Below are positions 7,101 to 13,565 of a DNA stretch of 16,157 nt, piece by piece. Each line of letters opens with the position of its first letter. Positions within the stretch are counted from its first letter, which is position 1. The stretch lies in contig JAYUQC010000043.1 in NCBI GenBank assembly GCA_043759735.1, positions 1-16,157 on the forward strand, written 5' to 3'. This DNA comes from CAISIP01 sp043759735. GTDB taxonomy: Bacteria > Pseudomonadota > Gammaproteobacteria > Burkholderiales > Burkholderiaceae_C. The translations under genes were made by a program, and so were the position numbers. The notes beneath the pieces are model-generated. The model saw only the letters and a list, made by a program, of their open reading frames with translations. It did no database searches and was not told the origin of the DNA.

Positions 7101-8193
7101 CGACAGCGTGGCGCGGCTCGGTGGCGACGAATTCGTCGTGATGCTGCAGGGCCTGAGCGAGGAAGCGCTCGATGCCGCCGCCGACGCCGAGCATGTCGGC
7201 CACAAGATTCTGGCGGCGTTCGGGCCGGCGTTCCAGCTTTCGGCCCGCGAATACCGCAGCACACCCAGCATCGGCATCACCTTGTTCGGTGGCAGCAGCC
7301 AGAGCGTGGAAGACTTGCTCAAGCAGGCCGATCTGGCGATGTACCAGGCCAAGGCGGCCGGCCGCAATACCTTGCGCATGTTCGACAACGGGATGCAGGC
7401 GGCCGTCGATGCCCGTGCCGCCCTCGAGTCCGACCTGCGGCTGGCGATCGACCAGCGCCAGTTCGTGTTGCATTTCCAGCCGGTCGTGGGCAGCGGCGGC
7501 ATGGTCAACGGCGCAGAGGCGCTGGTGCGATGGCAACACCCGATGCGCGGGCTGATCCCGCCCGGCCGGTTCATCTCGCTGGCCGAATCCACCCGGCTCA
7601 TTGTGCCGTTGGGCCTGTGGGTGCTCGATACGGCCTGCGCGCAGTTGGCTCGGTGGGGCGCTCGGGATCTGACCCGCCACCTGACACTGGCGGTGAACGT
7701 CAGTGCGCACCAGTTCATGGAACCGGACTTCGTGGTCCAGGTCGAGGGTGCCCTCGCGCGCAGCGGTGCCAACCCTGCGCAGTTGAAACTGGAGCTGACC
7801 GAGAGCCTGTTGGCAGACAACATTGGTGAGGTCATAAGCAAGATGACTGCGCTGCGCGCACGCGGAGTCGCGTTCTCGCTGGACGATTTCGGTACCGGGT
7901 ATTCTTCGCTGAGTTATCTCAAATTGCTGCCTCTGGCCCATCTCAAGATCGACCAGTCCTTTGTGCGCGACCTGCTGGTGGACCCGAACGATGCTGCGAT
8001 CGCACGCACCATCGTGGCCCTGGGCGCGAGCCTGGGGCTGGCCGTGATTGCCGAGGGTGTCGAGACCGAAGGGCAGCACCAGTTCTTGCTGGCCACGGGT
8101 TGCGAAACCTTTCAGGGCTACCTGTTCGCGCCACCGGTCCCCGTCGCCGAGTTCGAGGCCTTGCTGCACGCGCCGCTTGCGCTCCGGCGCTGA
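4198..8193 (+). CDS. Membrane-bound PAS-GGDEF-EAL c-di-GMP signalling protein
   Basis: This is a bifunctional-type enzyme that can make c-di-GMP (GGDEF) and degrade it to pGpG (EAL), in the inner membrane. In the 1331 residues, TM1 is about 22-43. A dCache-like periplasmic sensor (about 45-290) includes GRWVTVLSTPIRDAAG. TM2 is about 294-314 and HAMP about 314-366. PAS1 is about 373-495, PAS2 505-625, PAS3 633-755 and PAS4 764-887. GGDEF is about 892-1063, with motif residues 975-979 and inhibitory-site RxxD at Arg966/Asp969. EAL is about 1075-1325, with Glu1107, Asn1167, Glu1199, Asp1229/Asp1230, Lys1250, Glu1286 and Gln1306 all present, so both domains look active. PAS1 and PAS3 are close duplicates. 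An in-frame TGA at 4183-4185 makes the ATG at 4198 the first possible start. The gene is probably monocistronic, since the next gene converges on it. The signal and net activity are unknown. Confidence 0.96.
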   Translation: MGSPVAKSSRPAWVLGGRPIGQQLAVLVLVATLPAFVAAIWHLLHQRERDRQVAIEQVRQWADSAANRLLLGLDAHAKTLALIAEQPLVRAMEVGVCDPLIGGFVRLNPEFVTIGTRDMLGNPICTFRPDPPSRSAILQFPWFKPALDANGFRASDGFFAPLAGRWVTVLSTPIRDAAGRQQGLVILPLDLLALNQSVMRDVPEHVLVSVLDREFNIILRSRELPARLAKPAVDERGTLRAAVGAQASGVIEIPDTAGLPRIFAYRRLPQTGWLVGAGLPRAQIFAAADAALRNSVLGSLALLGLALALAWRLARGIVRPLEAMVATSVRIAAGDTQARMLQSDAPPDVAELGDAFNHMLQARQRAESALRENEENLASTLHSIGDAVIATDVTGRVIRMNPAAERLTGWDRHQANGRPLDQVFQISNARGGGRLANPAQRVLETGDVVGLANGTELLSRDGSRYHIADSAAPIRDRDGSIAGVVLVFSDVTAQYVAQRDLREAFNFLRQILDNLPLGFNVVDMQGRYQEWNPAMEALRGRTKEEMLGRTVAETYPREPAVLYGAVMDAIARTYQGEQVLRSDVLLQGSDPPVWTTVRHGPVRNAQGQIVGSLSIVQDVTQRKLAELSLRASQENLAITLQSIGDAVMATDVQGRITRMNPVAEKMTGWSLEEALGLPLTEVFRIVHAITRQVPVDPVWRVLDSGEVVGLANHTALLSRDGSERQISDSAAPIRDADGRLVGVVLVFSDVTEQYRLQRVQVENEARFRALTSLSSDWYWEQDAQFRFVRVKDDESDWTAAASRHFLGHSYIGKQRWEMGETHLTPSQWDAHRGELQAHREFRDLQMKFQRPDGSFRWASVSGMPIFDAQRVFCGYRGIGRDITAQKAAEEQINALAFYDALTGLPNRRLLIEQLKQALVTHTRSRQHAALLFIDLDNFKTLNDTLGHETGDLLLQQVAQRLLSCVREADSVARLGGDEFVVMLQGLSEEALDAAADAEHVGHKILAAFGPAFQLSAREYRSTPSIGITLFGGSSQSVEDLLKQADLAMYQAKAAGRNTLRMFDNGMQAAVDARAALESDLRLAIDQRQFVLHFQPVVGSGGMVNGAEALVRWQHPMRGLIPPGRFISLAESTRLIVPLGLWVLDTACAQLARWGARDLTRHLTLAVNVSAHQFMEPDFVVQVEGALARSGANPAQLKLELTESLLADNIGEVISKMTALRARGVAFSLDDFGTGYSSLSYLKLLPLAHLKIDQSFVRDLLVDPNDAAIARTIVALGASLGLAVIAEGVETEGQHQFLLATGCETFQGYLFAPPVPVAEFEALLHAPLALRR

Positions 8194-8203
8194 GCCGACG
8201 GTC

Positions 8204-8217
8204 GCCCGCCATCGGGC
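8204..8217. terminator. Short GC hairpin in the convergent gap (possible terminator)
   Basis: Only 33 bp separate the stops of two convergent genes. The gap contains GCCCG (8204-8208), CCAT and CGGGC (8213-8217), a perfect 5-bp stem that would form in transcripts from either strand. No T-run follows on either side, so a terminator role is weak inference from position alone. Confidence 0.25.
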
Positions 8218-8226
8218 CTGCGTGGG

Positions 8227-9831
8227 TCAATGGTCTGTGGGTGGCGCTTGCAGCACGAAGCGCTGTTCGATCAGGTGCGCATCGTCGAAGTGGCGTCGTC
8301 CTACAAAGGCGGTCGCATGGCGCCCCCATTGGCGCATCGCTCCGGCGCGCGCAATACCCATGGGCCAGAACAGCCAGGCTTCGCCGCGATCCGTTCCCGG
8401 GATGAAGCCGCGGGCGTCGAAGACGCTACGGCGTGTGCCATCGGGTATGGGCAGGGAGCGCAAGGTGTCATGCGCACGCCAGGCATATGACGTGTCGGCG
8501 TGGGCATCGGCGGTTGCAAGTTCCAGTGCCTGCAGATAGTGGGTAGCGCTTGCCAGGCGCAATACCAGTTGCTGACCCGGTTGCAGCGCTGGCGCGCGCG
8601 CCGGGCTGAACGCCCATTCAGCCTGCGGGTCCGGCGCCGGCCTGGGCTGGATCCACGGCTGCGCAAAAAACTGGTGGTAGCAACCACAGGGGTGGATGCT
8701 GTCGTATACCAACGGCACGCCGTCCGGCGACAGGGTCACACGCCAGACCAGGCCGTCGAGTCGCCCCGCCAACAGGTCGATGGGCTGCGTCGTCGCCGAG
8801 CGGGCGCCGAACCAGACGGTATAGACCAATTGCAGCAGGCTGGCGTTGCCGTGGCGGGTAAAGGCCACCTGTCGGTACAGCACCGGCATATTGGTATCCA
8901 CGATCGGCGTGCCAGCGGTCGAACCAGCCTGCGGGTCAGGCCAGACAAGGGCACCCGGGCGGTCGTCGTTGCTGGCCTGGCCCACGTCAAGGATCGGCGC
9001 GAAATGCGCAAACAAGATATCCAATTGCGCATCCGACGGCGCTGGCACCGCCAACGGGTCGTCCGCCGGCGGACGCAGCATGGCCCGCAACTGCTCGGTG
9101 GTGACCTGGTCGGGCGCAGGGCGCCATGGTGGCCGCAGGCGCAGACGAAGTCCGTTGCTGTCGGCGGGCGTGGCGCTCCGAAACGCAGCGCTCACGCGGC
9201 TTTCGAACTGCCGCACGCCAATGAGAAAGGGTATGCGCGTCAATGGGTACAAGCCCAGCACGCGATACGCGGCGACATAGTCGTCCGGCACCGCCAGGCG
9301 CGCCAGCATCGCGTGTGTAGCTCCGGGCCGGGCCAGCGCTGCCTGGAGCAACAACGCGCCGCACAACCGGGTTTTGCGCAGCAGCGCATGGGGCTCGGCA
9401 TCGCCCGGCACAGATTCGGCCAGGCGCAGCCGCGCGCTGTGCGGCAGGTTCTGGATTTCGAAGCCGCGCGCCTCCAGATCCAGTGACAGCAGCCGCGATG
9501 TCAAAGCACGGTGTACCGCTGCGGCAGTGGCCGCCAGCGGCGATGCCGGCAAGCGGTCGCGCAGGGACGCGCTGAACCGATCGACACGCAAATGCGGATA
9601 GCCCGGCACCGGCGCCGCTGCGGCGTCGCGCGCGCCGGCCGCGGAGGTGGCGGCATCGAGTGCGGCATACCAGGCCTGGCAAGTGCGGGTTGGCGCATCG
9701 GCAGCCGTCGGCGTTATCGCTTCCTGACGAACCGCAAGGGCGCAACCGGAGCACACTGCCAGCAACACCACGAGCTGGCACCAGCCCATGCCATGCCAGA
9801 GCGAACGGCTTGGCGGTGCAATGGTGGTCAT
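8227..9831 (-). CDS. Uncharacterised lipoprotein with an HPCGCYH motif
   Basis: I do not recognise a named family for this 534-residue protein. The N-terminus has a hydrophobic stretch (about residues 16-29) ending VCSGC, a lipobox-like site with Cys30 as the likely lipidated residue, although Cys at -3 is atypical. It is therefore predicted to be membrane-anchored outside the cytoplasm. The mature part is rich in Ala, Arg and Pro. A conserved-looking core runs through FAHFAPIL (275-282), LLQLVYTVWFGAR (332-344) and GLVWRVTL (360-367) to VYDSIHPCGCYHQFF (375-389). The His380/Cys382/Cys384/His386 cluster could bind a metal or form disulphides. The C-terminus (about 470-527) is rich in aromatic and basic residues. 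It follows the SRPBCC gene by 40 nt on the same strand, so co-transcription is likely. The ATG at 9831 is chosen because it includes the signal sequence; no strong ribosome-binding site is visible. Confidence 0.75.
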   Translation of the reverse strand: MTTIAPPSRSLWHGMGWCQLVVLLAVCSGCALAVRQEAITPTAADAPTRTCQAWYAALDAATSAAGARDAAAAPVPGYPHLRVDRFSASLRDRLPASPLAATAAAVHRALTSRLLSLDLEARGFEIQNLPHSARLRLAESVPGDAEPHALLRKTRLCGALLLQAALARPGATHAMLARLAVPDDYVAAYRVLGLYPLTRIPFLIGVRQFESRVSAAFRSATPADSNGLRLRLRPPWRPAPDQVTTEQLRAMLRPPADDPLAVPAPSDAQLDILFAHFAPILDVGQASNDDRPGALVWPDPQAGSTAGTPIVDTNMPVLYRQVAFTRHGNASLLQLVYTVWFGARSATTQPIDLLAGRLDGLVWRVTLSPDGVPLVYDSIHPCGCYHQFFAQPWIQPRPAPDPQAEWAFSPARAPALQPGQQLVLRLASATHYLQALELATADAHADTSYAWRAHDTLRSLPIPDGTRRSVFDARGFIPGTDRGEAWLFWPMGIARAGAMRQWGRHATAFVGRRHFDDAHLIEQRFVLQAPPTDH

Positions 9832-9871
9832 GCGGCCGGCAGCCGATCGGCCATATCGACAGGTGGGATGA

Positions 9872-10522
9872 TCATCGCGCCAGCCGACGATCCGCCGCCT
9901 CGGCCAGCGGCCGGTTGCCGGCGCGGCGTTCGATCTCGCGCACCATGCCGGCGAACTGGTCCTCGATCGACAGCCGGGTCAGGGCCGTGTTGATCAGGGG
10001 TGGCAGGTCGGCCTCGGGAGAGACGCTTCCGGTCCATCGCAGATGCACTTGTCGACCAGACACCGGGATCGCTTCGTACCGACCCCGCAAGTAGCGCAGG
10101 GTGCCTGCGATGCGCCGCACTTCAACGACATGGGGCGGGCGTTCGGTCGACTCCAGCGTCACCACGATCGGCACGGTCAGGAACAGGAATCGGGCCTGGC
10201 CGGTCTGCGCCACCGTCACGCGCGACCCGTTGCGGGCGATGACGCGGCTGCTCTCGAGCCCGGGAATGAACTCTGGCAAACGTTCATAGTCGGTCAGCGT
10301 GGACCAGACGATCGACAACGGTGCATTGACCAGCGCCTGCGCGCGCACCTCGATCAACGCGCCATTGCGCTGGGCCCGCACGTCGAATCGGACATCGTCC
10401 TGTGCGGCCGCCGGCGACAGCGGCAGCAACATGTTGGACAAAAGCAGCACGATCCGCCAGAGGCCCGGTCGCCCGGTTAGGACGCGGTCCACGGAAAAAA
10501 ATCGGCAGTACGTCACTTGCAT
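9872..10522 (-). CDS. Secreted SRPBCC (START-like, polyketide cyclase/RatA-type fold) protein
   Basis: SRPBCC proteins form a helix-grip fold with a deep hydrophobic pocket for lipids or other small ligands. This one has 216 residues. A hydrophobic segment (about 20-37) ends in SPAAA, with likely signal peptidase cleavage after Ala40, which predicts export. The domain spans about 45-190. It includes VRAQALVNAPLSIVWSTLTDYERLPEF in the 58-84 region, matching the family's opening strand and the following helix, then GLESSRVIARNG, and ends in a long C-terminal helix (about 176-200). The ATG at 10522 has no clear ribosome-binding site; a GTG at codon 11 is an alternative that would still keep the signal peptide. 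A run of seven T on the coding strand (10495-10501) lies in codons 7-10. The gene sits 76 nt after kynA and 40 nt before the lipoprotein gene on the same strand. Its ligand is unknown. Confidence 0.82.
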   Translation of the reverse strand: MQVTYCRFFSVDRVLTGRPGLWRIVLLLSNMLLPLSPAAAQDDVRFDVRAQRNGALIEVRAQALVNAPLSIVWSTLTDYERLPEFIPGLESSRVIARNGSRVTVAQTGQARFLFLTVPIVVTLESTERPPHVVEVRRIAGTLRYLRGRYEAIPVSGRQVHLRWTGSVSPEADLPPLINTALTRLSIEDQFAGMVREIERRAGNRPLAEAADRRLAR

Positions 10523-10598
10523 GGTCGTGTCGAGCCAGTGTACGGCCCCATTGCCGCATCCGTTGCCGGCAGGTTTTTCGCGCGACGCGTGGTTCTGC

Positions 10599-11447
10599 CT
10601 ACAGCGAGGTGCGCAGTGACCAGATCTCGGGAAACAGCACCACCTCCAGCATCTTGCGCAAGTAGCTGACGCCGCCGGTGCCGCCGGTACCGCGCTTGAA
10701 ACCGATCACCCGTTCGACCGTGGTGACATGCCTGAAGCGCCACAGGCGAAACGCGTCTTCCAGGTCGGTCAACTCCTCGCCCAACTGGTACAGGTCCCAG
10801 TGATGCCTGGGGTCTCGGTAAACCACCAGCCAGGCCTGCACAACGGCATCGTCGGCCTGGTAGGGCAGGGTCCAGTCGCGCACCAGATGGCTGTGCGGCA
10901 CCGCGATGCCGCGGCGCGCAAGCAGCGCCAGGGCCTGGTCGTACAACGATGGCGCTTCGAAGGCCGCCTGGACCATGGCCAGCAGATCGGGCCGGTGCTG
11001 GTGTGGTTTGAGCATCGCCGCGTTCTTGTTGCCCAACGCGAACTCGATGCAGCGGTACTGTGCGCTCTGAAAGCCGCTGGAGTTGGCCAGGTAGGGACGA
11101 ATCGCGCTGTATTCGGGCGGTGTCATGGTGGCCAGCACATCCCAGGCGTGTACCAGTTGCTCCATGATCTTGCTGACCCGTGCCAGCATCTTGAACGCGC
11201 TTCCCAGTTCGTCCTGCGCCACACAACGGATCGCTGCCTGCAGTTCGTGCAGCATCAGCTTCATCCACAACTCGCTGGTCTGGTGCTGGATGATGAACAG
11301 CATCTCGTTGTGGTCCGGCGAGCGCGGCTTTTGCGCGCCCAGAATCTGGTCCAGGTGCAGGTAGTCGCCATAGCTCATGGACTGGCTGAAGTCCAGTTGC
11401 GCCTTCTCCTGCGCAACGATGCCCTCGGGAGTTGGGGAGTTTGTCAT
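10599..11447 (-). CDS. kynA: Tryptophan 2,3-dioxygenase
   Basis: KynA is a cytosolic, tetrameric haem enzyme that opens the indole ring of L-tryptophan with O2 to give N-formylkynurenine, the first step of the kynurenine pathway. The 282-residue length is normal. Known functional residues appear at the Xanthomonas campestris numbering: His55 (IIQHQTSELWMK), Tyr113 and Arg117 (PEYSAIRPYL), the proximal haem ligand His240 (WRFRHVTTVERV) and Thr254 in GTGGTGG. The ATG at 11447 begins directly after the kynU TGA (11450-11448) with no bases between. Its GGAGGTGA ribosome-binding site (11460-11453) lies inside the end of kynU, so translation is very likely coupled. It is the last kyn gene of the kynB-kynU-kynA cluster, and its product feeds KynB. 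Confidence 0.98.
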   Translation of the reverse strand: MTNSPTPEGIVAQEKAQLDFSQSMSYGDYLHLDQILGAQKPRSPDHNEMLFIIQHQTSELWMKLMLHELQAAIRCVAQDELGSAFKMLARVSKIMEQLVHAWDVLATMTPPEYSAIRPYLANSSGFQSAQYRCIEFALGNKNAAMLKPHQHRPDLLAMVQAAFEAPSLYDQALALLARRGIAVPHSHLVRDWTLPYQADDAVVQAWLVVYRDPRHHWDLYQLGEELTDLEDAFRLWRFRHVTTVERVIGFKRGTGGTGGVSYLRKMLEVVLFPEIWSLRTSL

Positions 11448-12764
11448 TCAGGTCACCTCCAGTTTCCGGTTGAACCGGTTCTGGCGCCATTCGCCGCTCT
11501 CCAGCACCTGGCGCAGATGGTCCACCGCGTGCCAGGCGTCGGCATGGTTGGTGTATAGCGGGGTGAAGCCAAAGCGCAGTATGTCCAGGCGATCCGGGCT
11601 GCCTGCCGGCGCCTGCGGGTCGCCGGCGCGGAAGTCGCCGATCACGCCACGCGCAATCAGTGCCTGCATGATCGGGTAGGCGCCCTCTGCGCGTGCCAGG
11701 CTGACCTGCGAGCCGCGCCGCGCATGTTCACTCGGCGTCATCGGTTCCAGCGCATGGCCGGCGCAGCGTTGTTCCACCAGGGTCATGAACAGGTCGGTCA
11801 GTGCCAGGGACTTGATCCTCAGCGCCTGCATTGCCCGCTCACCACTTGCGCCCATGCCGGCCGCCAGCACGCTGTCGACGCCGCATTCGAGCGCGCGCAT
11901 GCTCAGGATCGGCTGGGTTCCACACAGGTAGCGGTTGATTCCCTTGGCCGGTTCGTACCGGGGCATGAACGCAAAGGGCGCCGTATGCCCGAACCATCCC
12001 GACAGCGGCTGCCAGAAACGGTCGGTGTGCTGTGGATGGACCCAAACGAAGGCTGGTGCACCCGGTCCGCCGTTGAGGAACTTGTAGCCGCATCCAACGG
12101 CGAAATCCGCCTGCGCAGACTCCAGCTCGACCGGCACGGCGCCCGCGCTGTGCGCCAGGTCCCATACCACCAGCGCGCCCGCTGCATGCGCACGGGCTGT
12201 CATGGCCGGCATGTCGAACATGGCGCCGGTACGGTAGTTGACGTGCGTAAGCATCAGGACGGCGATGTCGTCGGTCAGCGCATCGCCAAGGTCGCCGGCC
12301 TCGACCAGTTGCAGTTCGCAGCCGTGTTGGCGGCACAGGGACTGCGCGATATACAGGTCGGTCGGAAAGTTGCTGCGTTCGCTGAGCACCCGCTTGCGCA
12401 GCGGCGCATCCTCTCGGGCGATGCTCAGGGCGGCGCTCAGCACCTTGTACAGGTTGATCGACGTGGTGTCGGTGGCAACCACGCTGCCTTTGGAGGCGCC
12501 GATCAGTGTCGCGATCTTGTCCCCGATACGTTGTGGCAGGCTGATCCAGCCGGCGCCGTTCCAGGACCGGATCAGGCCACTGCCCCATTCATCGGTCACG
12601 GCCCGCGCAACCGCCGCGGCCGCACCGCGCGGCATGGCGCCCAGTGAGTTGCCGTCCAGATAGACGACGCCATCGGGAATATGGAACTGCGCCCGCAGAT
12701 CGCGCAACGGGTCCTGGGCATCCCGGCGTTTACAGTCATCGAGAGTAATGGGTGTCGGAGTCAT
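11448..12764 (-). CDS. kynU: Kynureninase
   Basis: Kynureninase is a cytosolic PLP enzyme that cleaves L-kynurenine into anthranilate and L-alanine. The product has 438 residues, slightly longer than the usual 415-420. It shows YLDGNSLGAMPR (35-46), SNFPTDLYIA (131-140), the PLP-pyridine aspartate Asp202 and His205 in VVWDLAHSAGA, and the Schiff-base lysine Lys228 in GYKFLNGGPGAPAF. The C-terminal LRFGFTPLYTNHADAW (396-411) is also characteristic. The ATG at 12764 gives a normal N-terminus. The stop abuts the kynA start, while 87 nt with a (GCCAA)5 tract separate it from kynB upstream. The alternative anthranilate-producing route fits KynB and KynA in the same cluster; no kynurenine monooxygenase is in view. 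Confidence 0.97.
   Translation of the reverse strand: MTPTPITLDDCKRRDAQDPLRDLRAQFHIPDGVVYLDGNSLGAMPRGAAAAVARAVTDEWGSGLIRSWNGAGWISLPQRIGDKIATLIGASKGSVVATDTTSINLYKVLSAALSIAREDAPLRKRVLSERSNFPTDLYIAQSLCRQHGCELQLVEAGDLGDALTDDIAVLMLTHVNYRTGAMFDMPAMTARAHAAGALVVWDLAHSAGAVPVELESAQADFAVGCGYKFLNGGPGAPAFVWVHPQHTDRFWQPLSGWFGHTAPFAFMPRYEPAKGINRYLCGTQPILSMRALECGVDSVLAAGMGASGERAMQALRIKSLALTDLFMTLVEQRCAGHALEPMTPSEHARRGSQVSLARAEGAYPIMQALIARGVIGDFRAGDPQAPAGSPDRLDILRFGFTPLYTNHADAWHAVDHLRQVLESGEWRQNRFNRKLEVT
11453..11460 (-). promoter_or_regulatory. Ribosome-binding site of kynA inside the 3' end of kynU
   Basis: On the minus strand, GGAGGTGA ends about 5-7 nt before the kynA ATG and overlaps the last kynU codons (Leu-Glu-Val-Thr-stop). 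It is the strongest Shine-Dalgarno match noted in the window and fixes the kynA start. Confidence 0.9.
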
Positions 12765-12825
12765 GGCGGTGCTGTGTGTGTCATTGGTTTGGATGGCAGC
12801 CGCAAGTCGGCCAAATGGTCCTGGC

Positions 12826-12850
12826 TTGGCTTGGCTTGGCTTGGCTTGGC
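12826..12850. repeat. Pentanucleotide microsatellite, five TTGGC units (GCCAA on the minus strand)
   Basis: Five perfect TTGGC units run from 12826 to 12850, with a degenerate CTGGC unit at 12821-12825. In the kyn transcript this is (GCCAA)5, starting one base after the kynB TAA stop and ending 61 nt before the kynU start codon. Copy number changes would alter the kynB-kynU spacing without changing either protein. Confidence 0.95.
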
Positions 12851-12851
12851 T

Positions 12852-13481
12852 TTAGGCAGAGGCCAGTTCACGCAGCACCGCGCGCACCGGGCTGGCGTCG
12901 GCACCGGTCAGCTTGAGCGGCAGGGCGATCAGCTCATAGTCGCCCGCCGGAACGGCGTCGAGCACCAGGTTTTCCAGCACCCGCATGTCATGTTGCAGCA
13001 ACTGGTGGTGCGCGTCGAGCGCACCGCTGGTCGCGGGGTCGACGCTGGCGGTATCGATACCCACCAGCGTCACGCCCAGCGATGCCAGCAGCGCGATGGT
13101 CTGGGGCGCGAATGCGGTGAATGGTTCCCAGCTCTGGCGCGCGGCGTGCGAGGTGCGCACCAGCACCCGGGCCGGCAGATGGTCCAGTGATGCGGCAATA
13201 TGCCGTGGTTCGACCAAGGGACCACAGTCGATGCAGTGGATCACCCGGCACGGCCCCAGGTAGGGTTCCAGTGCCACGGCGCCGATGGCCGGCGCGCCGT
13301 TGGCGTAATGCAGCGGCGCATCGGCATGGGCACCGGTGTGCGGCGACAGCGTGATGCGGCTGACGTTGACCGGGCAGTCCGGGCCCAGCGTGAAGTGGGC
13401 CTGTTGGCTATAGGTCGTGTCGCCGGGAAATACCGCGGCGGCGGCATCGATGGCAGGAGAGATGTCCCAGATTCTTGGCAT
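12852..13481 (-). CDS. kynB: Kynurenine formamidase (cyclase family)
   Basis: KynB hydrolyses N-formylkynurenine to kynurenine and formate, the step between KynA and KynU. It is a cytosolic metal-dependent hydrolase, with zinc in characterised homologues. The 209-residue length is normal. The metal-binding motif is PHTGAHADAPLHY, giving His48, His52, Asp54 and His58. Further family marks are FPGDTTY (18-24), VLVRTSHA (107-113 region), VGIDTASVDP (140-149), the His158/His159 pair and Glu170. The ATG at 13481 starts MPRIWDISPAID, typical of KynB, although no good ribosome-binding site is seen. It is the first gene of the kyn cluster, 84 nt downstream of argF on the same strand, so it may have its own promoter in that gap. 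The TAA stop is followed at once by the GCCAA repeat. Confidence 0.97.
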   Translation of the reverse strand: MPRIWDISPAIDAAAAVFPGDTTYSQQAHFTLGPDCPVNVSRITLSPHTGAHADAPLHYANGAPAIGAVALEPYLGPCRVIHCIDCGPLVEPRHIAASLDHLPARVLVRTSHAARQSWEPFTAFAPQTIALLASLGVTLVGIDTASVDPATSGALDAHHQLLQHDMRVLENLVLDAVPAGDYELIALPLKLTGADASPVRAVLRELASA

Positions 13482-13524
13482 GGCGCAGCGAAGGTATCAC
13501 CGCTGAAAATATCGGGTGTCGGTT

Positions 13525-13545
13525 ATTTCCTACAGCAGCGGAAAT
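13525..13545. promoter_or_regulatory. Inverted repeat upstream of kynB (candidate operator)
   Basis: ATTTCC (13525-13530) and GGAAAT (13540-13545) are perfect 6-bp arms around a 9-nt spacer, in the relatively A/T-rich 84-bp argF-kynB gap, 44 nt before the kynB start. The shape suits a dimeric regulator, and an Lrp/AsnC-type KynR controls kyn genes in some proteobacteria. No such regulator is in the window, so the role is inference. Confidence 0.3.
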
Positions 13546-13565
13546 TATGCGTTGCTGGTTTTGGC

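Noticed and set aside
10495..10501. Seven-base homopolymer near the start of the SRPBCC gene as a phase-variation tract
   Set aside because: Seven identical bases are too short for strong slippage and the frame is intact. No sign of a frameshift is seen.
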